Assembly: GCF_024347595.1 (NCBI RefSeq)
Contig: NZ_AP025507.1
Location: forward strand, 62,001-126,000
Source of the DNA: Vibrio pomeroyi
Lineage (GTDB): Bacteria > Pseudomonadota > Gammaproteobacteria > Enterobacterales > Vibrionaceae
Length of the DNA stretch: 64,000 nt
Direction: 5' to 3'
The first letter of the stretch is position 1. Every line of letters starts with the position of its first letter. Under the pieces are notes generated by a model. The model saw nothing but the letters and a program-made list of their open reading frames with translations, did not search any database and had not been told where the DNA came from. Made by a program: the position numbers and the translations under genes. Shown in pieces: positions 9,352 through 18,108 of the stretch.

Positions 9352-10143
9352 TTGAAGTTAACCCACTTTAAATATAAGACGCGCAAGGGCCCCGACTATC
9401 GACATGGCGATCAGGTGTCCTTCATGGACATCAAACAGACCTTCGGTATGGGCAGCATTCGTGTGGGCGCTTGGGTAACGAAAGAAGAGAAAGACTTAGC
9501 TGCGAACTTGATATTCGATTCACTAGCAGATTTAGCTTACATCTTGGCTCTGCCACCAGAAGCGATAGGCCTACGTGGCACATTAGGTTTGGCTTTCGGC
9601 AGTGGCGGCAGGAAAGGCGTACAAGCACACTATGCACCCAACCAACGAGAGTTAGCACTCGCCAAGAACGCAGGTGCTGGCGCGCTTGCCCATGAATTTT
9701 GGCATGCGTTTGACCACTATATCGCTGAAAAGGCATTTGAGATTGGTGATACTTCAGGCCCAAGAAAGCACATCTTATTTGCCACTGACTGTTGGCTGCA
9801 CGATAGAAAGGTGCGCCCTCATCCATTAAACGAGAGTCTGATGTCTCTGTTTGATGCCACATTGCTCAGTGAGAATAACTTGGATAAACACGATTATGTG
9901 GCTCGAAGCGTGATTGCCGACAAAGCAACCTCTGCCCGTTACTTCTCATTGCCAACAGAGATGATGGCTCGCGCTTTTGAATCCGCCATAGAATCTTGTT
10001 CAGATATCGAAAACTCGTACCTAGTTGACGGCACGACCAAGCCAGACATGTTCCCTCTCTATCCAGATCTCGCACATCGAGACGAAATCTACGATGCGAT
10101 GCAAGGCTACTTTGCACCGCTAGGCCGCTCTTTGAGCAAGTAG
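9352..10143 (+). CDS. CLCA_X-type protein with HExxH metalloprotease-like motif
   Basis: A cytoplasmic protein of about 263 residues with a zinc-metalloprotease-like motif HEFWHAFDHY at about residues 114-123. It is preceded by LGLAFGSGGRKGVQAHYAPNQRELALAKNAGAGALA. This arrangement resembles the proteins named CLCA_X and the LPD1-like domains of large mobile-element proteins. No ATG gives a sensible N-terminus. TTG at 9352 has AAGGA five bases upstream and starts MKLTHFKYK; a TTG at 9328 is the alternative. Proteolytic activity is inferred from the motif only. It may be co-transcribed with the small gene 105 bp downstream. Confidence 0.72.
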   Translation: MKLTHFKYKTRKGPDYRHGDQVSFMDIKQTFGMGSIRVGAWVTKEEKDLAANLIFDSLADLAYILALPPEAIGLRGTLGLAFGSGGRKGVQAHYAPNQRELALAKNAGAGALAHEFWHAFDHYIAEKAFEIGDTSGPRKHILFATDCWLHDRKVRPHPLNESLMSLFDATLLSENNLDKHDYVARSVIADKATSARYFSLPTEMMARAFESAIESCSDIENSYLVDGTTKPDMFPLYPDLAHRDEIYDAMQGYFAPLGRSLSK

Positions 10144-10248
10144 CTCTTTAAGTAAGTAGCGTTTTGAACAGCAGAACAATAGATGACCCAATTTTCAAAA
10201 CTGTTTATAGTCGACACAAACTTCACCACACATGATTCAGAGGCAGTA

Positions 10249-10572
10249 ATGATCCGTTGGCCATCTTTGGTAAAACTCGACGGCGATGATGAGCTTATTT
10301 ACGTCGCATCCGAGAACGATTTTCAGGCAGAATGCTCAGACATGATCTTGGGCGAAGATGATTACCTCATCGATTCTGAAGGTGACAGCTACGCACTTCA
10401 ATCGAGCTCAAATCAACTGTCTCTCACCAAACGACCTGAGCAGTATTCAGTAGAAAGCGTGACTAAGCTGATACGAAATCATGAGTTCCAGAAAGCCGAA
10501 GTGTGCTTGATGAAGATCCACTTCCTAACCATTGAAGAAGCGATTCAGTCGCTGGCTTTTGAGCCACGTTAA
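10249..10572 (+). CDS. small acidic hypothetical protein, possibly DUF4144
   Basis: A 107-residue acidic soluble protein without signal peptide or membrane segment. The first half (MIRWPSLVKLDGDDELIYVASENDF...) alternates strand-forming stretches and resembles the Vibrio DUF4144 proteins; I am not certain of this. The second half is helical (VTKLIRNHEFQKAEVCLMKIH). The ATG at 10249 has AGAGG six bases upstream; an in-frame ATG at 10183 lacks a ribosome site but cannot be excluded. It ends just before a strong bidirectional terminator. Confidence 0.65.
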   Translation: MIRWPSLVKLDGDDELIYVASENDFQAECSDMILGEDDYLIDSEGDSYALQSSSNQLSLTKRPEQYSVESVTKLIRNHEFQKAEVCLMKIHFLTIEEAIQSLAFEPR

Positions 10573-10614
10573 TATCGCTTTAGATTCGAATCAAAACTTC
10601 TAAACAGTACAAAC

Positions 10615-10644
10615 AAAAACAGCGCCAATTTAGGCGCTGTTTTT
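10615..10644. terminator. bidirectional Rho-independent terminator
   Basis: Perfect 12-bp stem AAAAACAGCGCC (10615-10626) / GGCGCTGTTTTT (10633-10644), loop AATTTA. It serves the hypothetical gene on + and dcuB on -. Confidence 0.93.
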
Positions 10645-10664
10645 CATTTCACTTCGTTAACAGA

Positions 10665-11999
10665 TTAAGCGATAAAAATCTGAGCCAGTGCGTAGCCTAA
10701 GCAACATGCGCCGACCACGCCGATTAAGCCCACCGACATGAATGAGTGGTTGAAGTACCACTTACCAATCTTGGTTGTGCCAGAGACATCGAAGTTTACG
10801 GTTGCGATATCTGATGGGTAGTTAGGGATGAAGAAGTAGCCGTACACAGCTGGCATCAAACCAATCAGCAAGGCTGGATCTAATCCCAAACCAAGGCCAA
10901 CAGGTAGCATCATACGTGCAGTAGCCGCTTGCGAGTTCACCACAACCGATACGATGAATAGCGCTAGTGCAAACGTCCATGGGTAGTTGGTTACCATTTC
11001 CACAATGCCCGATTTGAACTGAGGCATTGCGTATTGGAAGTAAGTATCCGACATCCAAGCGATACCGAAGATAGCGATCGCTGCCACCATACCGGATTTG
11101 AATACCACACCATTTGGCACATCACGTGGGTCAGTTTTGGTCGCCAGCAAGATGATACCGCCGAAACAGAGCATCATCATTTGGATGATCACCGACATCT
11201 TGATTGGCTTGTCGCCGTCTACGATGGTTCTGATTTCTGGCACCATCGCCACAATAACAATCACAACAATCGACAATAGGAAAATCAATACTGCATTACG
11301 CGCAGAGCTTGGAAGCACTTCATCTAAAGATGTCGCAGTGGTGTTTTCAATGCGCTTTTTCCACTCAGGATCTTTTAAGCGCTCTTGATAATCAGGATCG
11401 TCGTTCAGTTCTTTACCGCGTTTCAAGCTGTACAGAGAAAGTAACAACGTACCGAACAAGGTTGCAGGTACCGTCACCAATAGAATTGAAAGCAAAGTAA
11501 TGGAATGTTGGATATCTGAAAGTTGCGCTAGGTAGTACACCACTGCCGCCGAGATTGGCGATGCAGTAATCGCAAGTTGAGATGCAACTGAAGCCGCTGC
11601 CATTGGGCGCTCAGGGCGAATCCCGTTCTTCAATGCTACATCACCAATGATAGGCATAATTGAGTAAACAGCGTGACCAGTACCCAATAGGAACGTCATC
11701 GAATAGGTGACAAACGGGGCTATCAGGGTGACGCGTTTCGGGTTCTTTCTCAGCACCCTTTCCGCCACTTGCAACATGTATTTTAAACCACCAGCCGCTT
11801 CGAGGATCGAAGCACAGGTTACCACCGCGAGAATGATCAGCATTACGGTGACAGGTGGGGATGTTGGCGGCATCTTGAAGATAAAGACCTCAATCACCAA
11901 ACCAATACCAGAAACAACCCCTAAACCAATACCGCCATACCGAGAACCGATATAGAGAACGACAAGTAAAAATAGAAACTCAAAATACAACATAAGCAA
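10665..11999 (-). CDS. dcuB: anaerobic C4-dicarboxylate transporter, DcuA/DcuB family
   Basis: An inner-membrane C4-dicarboxylate exchanger (fumarate/malate/aspartate uptake against succinate) of 444 residues, the normal DcuA/B length, with 10-12 helices. It follows E. coli DcuB closely in pattern: GGIGLGVVSGIGLVI near the N-terminus, the conserved LLGTGHAVYSIMPIIGDVALK loop, GIRPERPMAAASVASQ, VNSQAAT in the C-terminal half, and the terminal SGTTKIGKWYFNHSF. DcuB is favoured over DcuA by overall look, but this is not certain. The 405-bp upstream region has no clear FNR box. It ends at a bidirectional terminator. Confidence 0.85.
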   Translation of the reverse strand: MLMLYFEFLFLLVVLYIGSRYGGIGLGVVSGIGLVIEVFIFKMPPTSPPVTVMLIILAVVTCASILEAAGGLKYMLQVAERVLRKNPKRVTLIAPFVTYSMTFLLGTGHAVYSIMPIIGDVALKNGIRPERPMAAASVASQLAITASPISAAVVYYLAQLSDIQHSITLLSILLVTVPATLFGTLLLSLYSLKRGKELNDDPDYQERLKDPEWKKRIENTTATSLDEVLPSSARNAVLIFLLSIVVIVIVAMVPEIRTIVDGDKPIKMSVIIQMMMLCFGGIILLATKTDPRDVPNGVVFKSGMVAAIAIFGIAWMSDTYFQYAMPQFKSGIVEMVTNYPWTFALALFIVSVVVNSQAATARMMLPVGLGLGLDPALLIGLMPAVYGYFFIPNYPSDIATVNFDVSGTTKIGKWYFNHSFMSVGLIGVVGACCLGYALAQIFIA

Positions 12000-12404
12000 C
12001 CCTGCTAAAAATGTGGACTAGGGATATTTTGTCTGTATGTTCAATACTTTACTTATTGGTATGTCACACAATTATTGAGCGTTTTAATGGATTGTTTTTT
12101 ATAAGATTAGGGTCACGATAACGGGCGATTAAGTATCGAAAATGTAATTTTTCACTCAAGTGAAACTCAAGGATTGTTATGCATTCTGATGTTCATTGTT
12201 TCTTTTAGAACGCCTGAATCTATAAAATTTAAATATCATAACTAAACGCTATCACCCATTCAGAAACCTATAACGAATTGCGCCTGCTCCCTTAAAATTT
12301 TGTAATACAATTATCGCTGTTTTACTGAACTCTAACTCGCCTATCCCAAAGCACTGTGTCAAAATACCCGCCCTTACGATGACAACACATAAAGAACCAC
12401 GGAT
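12000..12404. other. divergent intergenic region (dcuB / HAD phosphatase)
   Basis: A 405-bp AT-rich spacer that must hold both promoters. A small perfect inverted repeat, TTTCACT-CA-AGTGAAA (12150-12165), is the only symmetric element noticed. No ORF with a ribosome site and no clear FNR or CRP box was found. Confidence 0.45.
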
Positions 12405-13064
12405 ATGAATTTTCAAGCTGCTATTTTTGATATGGATGGACTGCTGCTCGACACCGAGCGCCTTTGTATGCAGGTATTTGAAGAAGCATGTCACGCGCAA
12501 GGTGTTCCGTTTTTGCAAGATGTTTACCTAGGCATCATTGGTTGTAACGCAAAAACCATCGAACAGATTTTTCGAAATGGCTACGGTGAAAACCTAGACT
12601 ACCCAGCACTGAACAATGAATGGCGAACCCGCTACAGTGCGATTGTTAAAAACCAAGCGATCCCCGTAAAAGACGGCGTAATTGAGCTGCTTGAATGGCT
12701 AAAATCGAACGACATTCCAATCGCGGTGGCGACCTCCACTCAGCTTGATATCGCGAAGAAGAAGCTTGAGCTGGCTGGCCTAGATTCGTACTTCACCTCG
12801 TTAAGCACAGGCTGCGAAGTGACTCACGGTAAACCTCACCCAGAGATTTACTTATTGGCGGCTGAGCGCCTAGGTGTTGCGCCTGAAACCTGCCTAGCGT
12901 TTGAAGATTCAAACAACGGTATTCGCGCTTCTATGGCAGCCAACATGATCAGTTTCCAGATCCCTGATTTAGTAGAGCCATGTGACGAAGTAAAAGCGCT
13001 TGGACACACCATCAGCCCTTCTCTGCATGATGTGTTAGCACAGCTTCAACAAGCTGCAGCTTAA
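12405..13064 (+). CDS. HAD-superfamily phosphatase, beta-phosphoglucomutase-like
   Basis: A 219-residue cytoplasmic phosphohydrolase or phosphomutase. The nucleophile motif FDMDGLLLDTE places Asp9 and Asp11 (nucleophile and acid/base). A four-helix cap follows. Motif II (VATST) is near residue 105, motif III is the Lys in THGKPHPEIY, and motif IV is FEDSNNGI. The second-residue pattern and the HGKPHPEIY segment are typical of subfamily IA enzymes such as beta-phosphoglucomutase and YqaB/YniC. The natural substrate is unknown. It is a single gene with a terminator downstream. Confidence 0.88.
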   Translation: MNFQAAIFDMDGLLLDTERLCMQVFEEACHAQGVPFLQDVYLGIIGCNAKTIEQIFRNGYGENLDYPALNNEWRTRYSAIVKNQAIPVKDGVIELLEWLKSNDIPIAVATSTQLDIAKKKLELAGLDSYFTSLSTGCEVTHGKPHPEIYLLAAERLGVAPETCLAFEDSNNGIRASMAANMISFQIPDLVEPCDEVKALGHTISPSLHDVLAQLQQAAA

Positions 13065-13134
13065 GCTCTCACTTCCGTTGATAATGCTTTTATCTGTCTC
13101 CTCCTCAAATACGTAGACAAGCCTCTCTATTAAG

Positions 13135-13158
13135 CCGACTCACAGAGTCGGTTTTTTT
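13135..13158 (+). terminator. Rho-independent terminator
   Basis: CCGACTC (13135-13141) / GAGTCGG (13145-13151), loop ACA, followed by seven T residues. Confidence 0.9.
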
Positions 13159-13275
13159 GTTGGTATTCCTTTTATAAAAGATAAAAACTCGCGCTTGAAA
13201 CTGTTACAGTCGATGTGAAATAAATGCTAGGTAATCAACAAGATTGCTAACGTCTACATATGGAGAAACAGACGC

Positions 13276-13902
13276 GTGAAGGAAAAGTTTGAAGACCAAC
13301 TGCTTGATTTTGCACAGCGAGAAATGACACAAGATGCAGCGCACGACATTAGCCACATTAAGCGCGTCGTCAAAACCGCTAAGGCTTTGTGCGTACAAGA
13401 ACAGGCTAAGCTTGAAGTCGTGTTACCCGCCGCTTACCTTCATGATTGCTTCACCTTTCCTAAGAACCATCCAGACAGAGCCAAAAGCTCACAAATGGCA
13501 GCAGACAAGGCGATCTCTTTCCTCAAATCTATCGACTATCCCTCGTCTTATCTTGATGAGATCCATCATGCCATTGTCACGCATAGCTACAGCGCTGACA
13601 TCACACCTGAAACCATAGAAGCTCAGATCGTCCAAGATGCCGATCGCCTTGATTCCCTCGGTGCAATTGGTATCGCTCGCTGCTTGTATGTGGGTCAGAG
13701 CTTTAACGCCGAGCTGTATAACCACGAAGACCCGTTTGCGAATCAACGTAACTTAGATGACAAGCATTACAGCGTCGACCACTTCTACGTGAAGCTGTTT
13801 AAGCTTGCTGAAACCATGAATACAGAATCAGCGAAATTAGAGGCCAACAAGCGCACCGATTACATGCGTGGCTTTCTTGAGCAGTTGGGCGCGGAAGTTT
13901 AG
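13276..13902 (+). CDS. HD-domain phosphohydrolase (YedJ-like)
   Basis: A 208-residue metal-dependent phosphohydrolase. Metal ligands are visible: His23-Asp24 and His27 in AAHDISHIKRV, His56-Asp57 in AAYLHDC, the later HHAIVTHSY, and Asp in VQDADRLDSLGAIGIARC. This set is diagnostic for the HD subfamily that includes YedJ. The start is GTG at 13276 with a GGAG site about 10 bases upstream. The substrate is not known. A GNAT gene follows 56 bp downstream on the same strand and could be co-transcribed. Confidence 0.87.
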   Translation: MKEKFEDQLLDFAQREMTQDAAHDISHIKRVVKTAKALCVQEQAKLEVVLPAAYLHDCFTFPKNHPDRAKSSQMAADKAISFLKSIDYPSSYLDEIHHAIVTHSYSADITPETIEAQIVQDADRLDSLGAIGIARCLYVGQSFNAELYNHEDPFANQRNLDDKHYSVDHFYVKLFKLAETMNTESAKLEANKRTDYMRGFLEQLGAEV

Positions 13903-13958
13903 TGGCTTAGAATTAGCAGCTTAGAAAAAGAGACACGCGATAAGGAAAAGACAAGGAT

Positions 13959-14474
13959 ATGGAAATAAACCGCTTTAAAGCATCCGACGCCGACGAGATC
14001 GTCACTTGGTTCACATCACTCGAAGACTACGTACTTTGGGGAGGGCGAACCTTTGGTTGGCCGTTAGAAGCCGCCTCCATCATCGAGCGGTCTCAAGAGC
14101 CTCAAGTTGAGCTATATACCTTCTCTGAGTCTAGTGCTCTCTCTGAACTGAGTTCGAACGGCAATAACTCAGAACTGATCGGGTTTATGGAGTTTCAACG
14201 TATGTCAGACAGTGAACTTCGATTCTGCCGAGTGGCTATTCATCCAAACCAACGAGGCAAAGGGCTTGGGCAATCCATGATAGAAAGTGCATTAGACGCT
14301 GCGAAACAAATCCCTGATGTCACCACCATCAGCTTAGCGGTCTTTCAGCAGAATATCGGAGCAAAACGTTGCTACGACAAAGCGGGCTTTCAAGTGGTCG
14401 ACAAAGAACCAAAGTTCAAAGAATTCAATGGCCACACTTGGCCTCTATATCAAATGGAATTAAAGCTCAGCTAG
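13959..14474 (+). CDS. GNAT-family N-acetyltransferase
   Basis: A 171-residue acetyl-CoA-dependent acyltransferase. The acetyl-CoA binding motif is VAIHPNQRGKGLGQSMIESAL (about residues 88-108; the Q/RxxGxG/A signature is QRGKGLG). It is followed by the usual beta-bulge strand ISLAVFQQNIGAKRCYDKAGF. No signal peptide is present. The start ATG follows an AAGGAT site. The substrate is unknown. Confidence 0.87.
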   Translation: MEINRFKASDADEIVTWFTSLEDYVLWGGRTFGWPLEAASIIERSQEPQVELYTFSESSALSELSSNGNNSELIGFMEFQRMSDSELRFCRVAIHPNQRGKGLGQSMIESALDAAKQIPDVTTISLAVFQQNIGAKRCYDKAGFQVVDKEPKFKEFNGHTWPLYQMELKLS

Positions 14475-14581
14475 TTTGTTTTACTCGGCTTGATCGTTTT
14501 AATTAACGGAATGATTTTAATTGCCAGATTTGACCCCATATTATTAAACATTGGCTACACAGATGTAATTTGGAACCTTCA

Positions 14582-15268
14582 ATGACCCAGGAAAAATTCG
14601 ACACCATTTATCAACGAGCTGCTCACCGTAAAGGCGGCGCAGCAGAGCTCGAAAAGATTGTTCGTGCGCCTCTTTCACAAGCCGAGTTATCACAAATCAC
14701 CGACGACCGTTGGCTTGCAGCCTTTACCGAGAAGGTATTCCAGTGTGGTATTTCGTGGAATGTGGTGAGGAAGAAATGGCCGCAATTTGAAGAAGTGTTC
14801 TTTGAGTTCGACATCGAAAAAATGCTGATGCTGCCGAATGAGATGTGGGAGCAGAAAGCGCAAGATCCACGCATTATTCGCCACCTCACTAAGGTGATGA
14901 CCATCCCTGCCAACGCAATGATGATCCACAATGCTAAGCGTGAAGCCGATTCCTTCTCACAAATGGTTGCCGACTGGCCATCAGAACGCATTACAGAACT
15001 GTGGGATTACCTGAAGAAACACGGCAAGCGATTGGGTGGTAACACCGGTGCTTACACCTTGCGCCAAATGGGCAAAGACACGTTCATCTTGTCTTCTGAC
15101 GTAGAAGCGCACCTGCGCAGTACCGATGTGGTTGATAGCGGTCGCAACACCAAACGAGCACAAGTCGCGGCAAGTAAGGCTTTCAACGAGTGGCAGCAGC
15201 AATCAGGTCGTACCCTGAGCGAAATAAGCCAGATCGTCGCCTATAGCTGTGGCGATAATCGCGTCTAG
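14582..15268 (+). CDS. DNA-3-methyladenine glycosylase I-like protein
   Basis: A base-excision repair glycosylase of the helix-hairpin-helix superfamily, Tag family. FQCGISWNVVRKKWPQFEEVF corresponds to the Tag segment with Trp stacking on the base, and LGGNTGAYTLRQMGKDTFIL resembles the C-terminal hairpin region. At 228 residues it is longer than E. coli Tag. I do not see the full Cys/His zinc-snap pattern of the classical enzyme, so it belongs to a divergent branch. The start at 14582 (MTQEKFD) is preferred over a TTG four codons upstream. Confidence 0.78.
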   Translation: MTQEKFDTIYQRAAHRKGGAAELEKIVRAPLSQAELSQITDDRWLAAFTEKVFQCGISWNVVRKKWPQFEEVFFEFDIEKMLMLPNEMWEQKAQDPRIIRHLTKVMTIPANAMMIHNAKREADSFSQMVADWPSERITELWDYLKKHGKRLGGNTGAYTLRQMGKDTFILSSDVEAHLRSTDVVDSGRNTKRAQVAASKAFNEWQQQSGRTLSEISQIVAYSCGDNRV

Positions 15269-15372
15269 TTCAAGAAGAATGGCTTAAAGCTTTAGATTGC
15301 ACACAGTTCACTGCAAACTAAATGTTATAAGTCATTAACAAATAAGCGTGCATCGCACTTTCATCCGGTGGC

Positions 15373-15396
15373 ATTGTATAGATAAATGTATACAAT
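15373..15396. promoter_or_regulatory. palindromic GntR-type operator upstream of the GntR gene
   Basis: TGTATACAAT (15387-15396) contains the 8-bp palindrome TGTATACA, with a half-site copy ATTGTATA at 15373-15380. It lies about 65 bp before the regulator's start, which suggests autoregulation. Confidence 0.6.
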
Positions 15397-15461
15397 ATAG
15401 AGTAACACTCATGAATTATTCTCGACCAACCCAACTCGACTAAACAAGGGCCCTTATCTCT

Positions 15462-16196
15462 ATGACAGCTCTCAAAAATTCTGTCTCCAAAGGTGTAAAA
15501 ACAAAAGTAACAGGCCAGACTCAAGACGATGTTGTTTACTGCCATATCTTCGACGCGATACTAGAACAAAGGCTTCCACCAGCCACCAAATTAAGCGAAG
15601 AAGCGTTAGCAGAAATCTTTGGCGTTAGCCGCACGATCATTCGCCGTGCCTTATTGCGTCTCTCTTTAGAACAAGTTGTGGTGATCCGTCCAAACCGAGG
15701 TGCCATGATTGCTGCGCCAACGGTAGACGAAGCCAAACAGATATTTAAAGCGCGTGAAGTGATGGAGCTTGCTATCACAGAGCTTGCAGTGAAAAACGCA
15801 ACCAAAGCTCAAATCGAAGAGTGCAGAAAATTGGTCGCGAAAGAGAACTGCGCCTTTGACCAAGGTGACTACGGTTCTGGATTACGCTTGTCTGGTGAGT
15901 TCCACATCAAACTGGCAGAAATGGCAGAAAACGCACCACTGCTTGCCTTCCAGCGCAGCCTAGTGTCGCAAACCTCACTGCTGATCGCTCAATACGAAAC
16001 AGGTAATCACTCGAACTGTTCTTTGGATGAACACGAAGGGTTACTTGATGCGATTGAGTCTGGCGATGAAGAGCAAGCCGTCGAGTTGATGAAAGAACAC
16101 TTGAGCCACATTCGTTCGAAGCTCAACCTAGACAGCAGCACCGCATCGAGCGACCTGCATGTTGTGTTCTCAGATTTGCTTAAGAACAAGTCATAA
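15462..16196 (+). CDS. GntR-family (FCD) regulator, probable purine/glyoxylate regulator
   Basis: A 244-residue DNA-binding repressor or activator. The N-terminal winged HTH contains LSEEALAEIFGVSRTIIRRALLRL at about residues 45-68. The C-terminal FCD ligand domain shows the His pattern of metal-binding members: FHIKLAEMAEN, then DEHEGLLDAIESGDEEQAVELMKEHLSHI. It lies immediately before xdhA. A shared palindrome (ATTGTATACAAT class) is found at its own promoter and at those of xdhA, puuE/uraH, gcl and aceB, so I infer it is the cluster regulator. FCD operators generally fit TNGTNnACNA, as this one does. The effector is unknown; a purine or glyoxylate-pathway intermediate is plausible. Confidence 0.87.
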   Translation: MTALKNSVSKGVKTKVTGQTQDDVVYCHIFDAILEQRLPPATKLSEEALAEIFGVSRTIIRRALLRLSLEQVVVIRPNRGAMIAAPTVDEAKQIFKAREVMELAITELAVKNATKAQIEECRKLVAKENCAFDQGDYGSGLRLSGEFHIKLAEMAENAPLLAFQRSLVSQTSLLIAQYETGNHSNCSLDEHEGLLDAIESGDEEQAVELMKEHLSHIRSKLNLDSSTASSDLHVVFSDLLKNKS

Positions 16197-16431
16197 TCGC
16201 TTCTATAAGCTATTAATGACTAACTGCTAATAGTCTCTTGTTAACAACAATCAGTTAACAAGACGGGAGAGAAGTAAGCCTCTGCGTTTACTTCTCTTTT
16301 TTTATGCTCTCCCCATAATGATAGACGCGAAGATCGGCGCATTTCACCTCAAAACACTCTTAATTCTGAGCAGAATAGTGCTCTTATCCTCTATAGCATT
16401 TGCTCCCTAATGCCATAATTCTTGTCTTTAT

Positions 16432-16443
16432 TTTGTATACATA
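16432..16443. promoter_or_regulatory. GntR-type operator candidate (xdh distal)
   Basis: TTTTGTATACAT contains the complete palindromic core TGTATACA at 16434-16441, identical to the core at the GntR, puuE, gcl and aceB promoters. Confidence 0.5.
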
Positions 16444-16523
16444 ACCATTAATTCATTCACACCACAAAACTCAGCACTTCCAATTTAAATCCCAATAAAA
16501 CAAACAACTACAGACAAAATTAA

Positions 16524-16535
16524 ATTGTACACAAT
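16524..16535. promoter_or_regulatory. GntR-type operator candidate (xdh proximal)
   Basis: ATTGTACACAAT matches the consensus ATTGTATACAAT at 11 of 12 positions. It lies 128 bp upstream of the xdhA start. Confidence 0.55.
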
Positions 16536-16576
16536 CCACCAAAGAGCAATGTTGTTGCATTTTTGTAAATAAATAG

Positions 16577-16592
16577 TTGACCGCAGGGTCAA
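16577..16592. promoter_or_regulatory. RutR-type operator candidate 1
   Basis: TTGACCGCAGGGTCAA: perfect 6-bp arms TTGACC/GGTCAA around 4 nt, the layout of the E. coli RutR consensus TTGACCAnnTGGTCAA. A RutR-like protein is encoded at 54805-55422. Confidence 0.6.
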
Positions 16593-16604
16593 GATGGATA
16601 ATTA

Positions 16605-16620
16605 TTGACCTAGAAGTCAA
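16605..16620. promoter_or_regulatory. RutR-type operator candidate 2
   Basis: TTGACCTAGAAGTCAA: the same 16-bp layout with one arm mismatch, 28 bp after the first box and 43 bp before the xdhA start codon. Confidence 0.5.
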
Positions 16621-16662
16621 AAAGAATACACATGGAAAAATGTCGATTTACAAGGAGGTCTC

Positions 16663-18108
16663 TTGATTACTTTTTTGCTCAATCAGGAAATAAGACGTGA
16701 AGACAATCTGTCGCCGAATATGACAGTGCTCAACTACCTTCGTACCAAGGTTAATAAAACAGGTACCAAAGAAGGTTGTGGGTCCGGTGACTGTGGCGCA
16801 TGTACCGTCGTTTTAGGTGAAGTGGTGGATGGACAACTGCAATACCGCTCGGTGAACTCTTGCCTTACGTTCGTTTCAGCGCTGCATGGTAAACAGCTAA
16901 TCACAGTAGAAGATCTACAAAACCGAGATAAGTCACTGCACCCTGTACAGAAAGCGGTGGTTGATTTTCACGGTTCACAATGTGGTTACTGCACGCCGGG
17001 CTTCATCATGTCGATGTTTGCGCTAGGCAAGAACAAACCCGATGCGAGCAAAGAAGACGTCATGGAATCACTGGCGGGTAACCTATGTCGCTGTACGGGC
17101 TACCGACCAATTGTTGATGCTGCGATGTCGCTTTCAACAGACCAACCTTTGATCGACCAATTTGCTGAACTTGAACGCAACACCATCAAGAAGCTAGAAG
17201 ATATTCAAGACACTGAAGCCAACTTACGCCTTGGTCACCTCACCGCTTTTTCCCCGAAAAGCACGGATGAGTTGGCCAAGCTTTTTCAAGCGCATCCGAA
17301 CGCGAAGCTGGTTGCTGGCGGCACGGATTTAGCACTGGAAGTGACACAGTTCCATCGCGAGATAGAAACACTGATCAGCGTAAACCTTGTTGAAGACATG
17401 AAGGTGTGCGAAGAAACCGACACCGATTTAATCATTGGTGCCAACCTACCTATCAGCGATTCTTACGCACTACTGAAAAAACACTACCCAGATTTTGGTG
17501 AGCTACTGCACCGCTTTGCTTCCCTGCAAGTACGTAACCAAGGCACCATTGGCGGTAATGTTGCCAATGCTTCACCTATCGGTGACACCCCTCCTCTACT
17601 GATTGCCCTTAACGCAAAGATCAAACTTCGTTGCGGTGATGAGTCACGCACCATGCCGATTGAAGATTACTTCATCAGCTACAAAGTGACGGCGCAAAAA
17701 GAGAGTGAGTTCATAGAACAGATCATCATTCCTAAGCCAACTAACGACAGCTTCCGAGCTTACAAGCTGTCGAAACGTTTAGACGATGACATCTCTGCGG
17801 TGTGTGGTGCGTTCGATATTCAAATTGAAGATGGCAAGGTGTCTTACGCTCGTATCGCCTTTGGTGGTATGGCTGCAACGCCTAAGCGCGCGGCGCGTTG
17901 TGAAAACACGTTATTAGGCAAACAGTGGACAGACGCTAATATTAAGTTAGCGATGCAGGAACTGTATAACGACTTTGAGCCGCTATCCGATTTCCGTGCA
18001 AGCCAAGAGTACCGTTCATTGTCGGCAGCAAATATGTTGCGTCGCTACTTCATTGAACAGCAGAACAAAAACAACCAAATCGAAACAAGGGTAACGTCTT
18101 ATGTCTAA
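16663..18108 (+). CDS. xdhA: xanthine dehydrogenase small subunit (2Fe-2S and FAD)
   Basis: The electron-transfer subunit of xanthine dehydrogenase, passing electrons from the molybdenum site to NAD+ via two [2Fe-2S] clusters and FAD. Cluster ligands are Cys39, 44, 47 and 67 (plant-ferredoxin type) and Cys107, 110, 142 and 144 (CGYCTPG...CRCTGYRP). The FAD domain starts at about 190, with LVAGGTDLALEV and the IGGNVANASPIGD motif, and ends in a CO-dehydrogenase-type C-terminal domain. Translation starts at TTG 16663, four bases after an excellent AAGGAGGT; nearby ATGs are out of frame. The stop overlaps the xdhB start by 8 bp, so the subunits are translationally coupled. Confidence 0.95.
   Translation: MITFLLNQEIRREDNLSPNMTVLNYLRTKVNKTGTKEGCGSGDCGACTVVLGEVVDGQLQYRSVNSCLTFVSALHGKQLITVEDLQNRDKSLHPVQKAVVDFHGSQCGYCTPGFIMSMFALGKNKPDASKEDVMESLAGNLCRCTGYRPIVDAAMSLSTDQPLIDQFAELERNTIKKLEDIQDTEANLRLGHLTAFSPKSTDELAKLFQAHPNAKLVAGGTDLALEVTQFHREIETLISVNLVEDMKVCEETDTDLIIGANLPISDSYALLKKHYPDFGELLHRFASLQVRNQGTIGGNVANASPIGDTPPLLIALNAKIKLRCGDESRTMPIEDYFISYKVTAQKESEFIEQIIIPKPTNDSFRAYKLSKRLDDDISAVCGAFDIQIEDGKVSYARIAFGGMAATPKRAARCENTLLGKQWTDANIKLAMQELYNDFEPLSDFRASQEYRSLSAANMLRRYFIEQQNKNNQIETRVTSYV

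Larger units (their letters stand above)
16197..16662. other. xdh operon regulatory region
   Basis: A 466-bp spacer before xdhA holding two GntR-type boxes (16432-16443, 16524-16535) and two RutR-type boxes (16577-16592, 16605-16620). The AT-rich parts between them show no ORF with a ribosome site. Confidence 0.6.
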
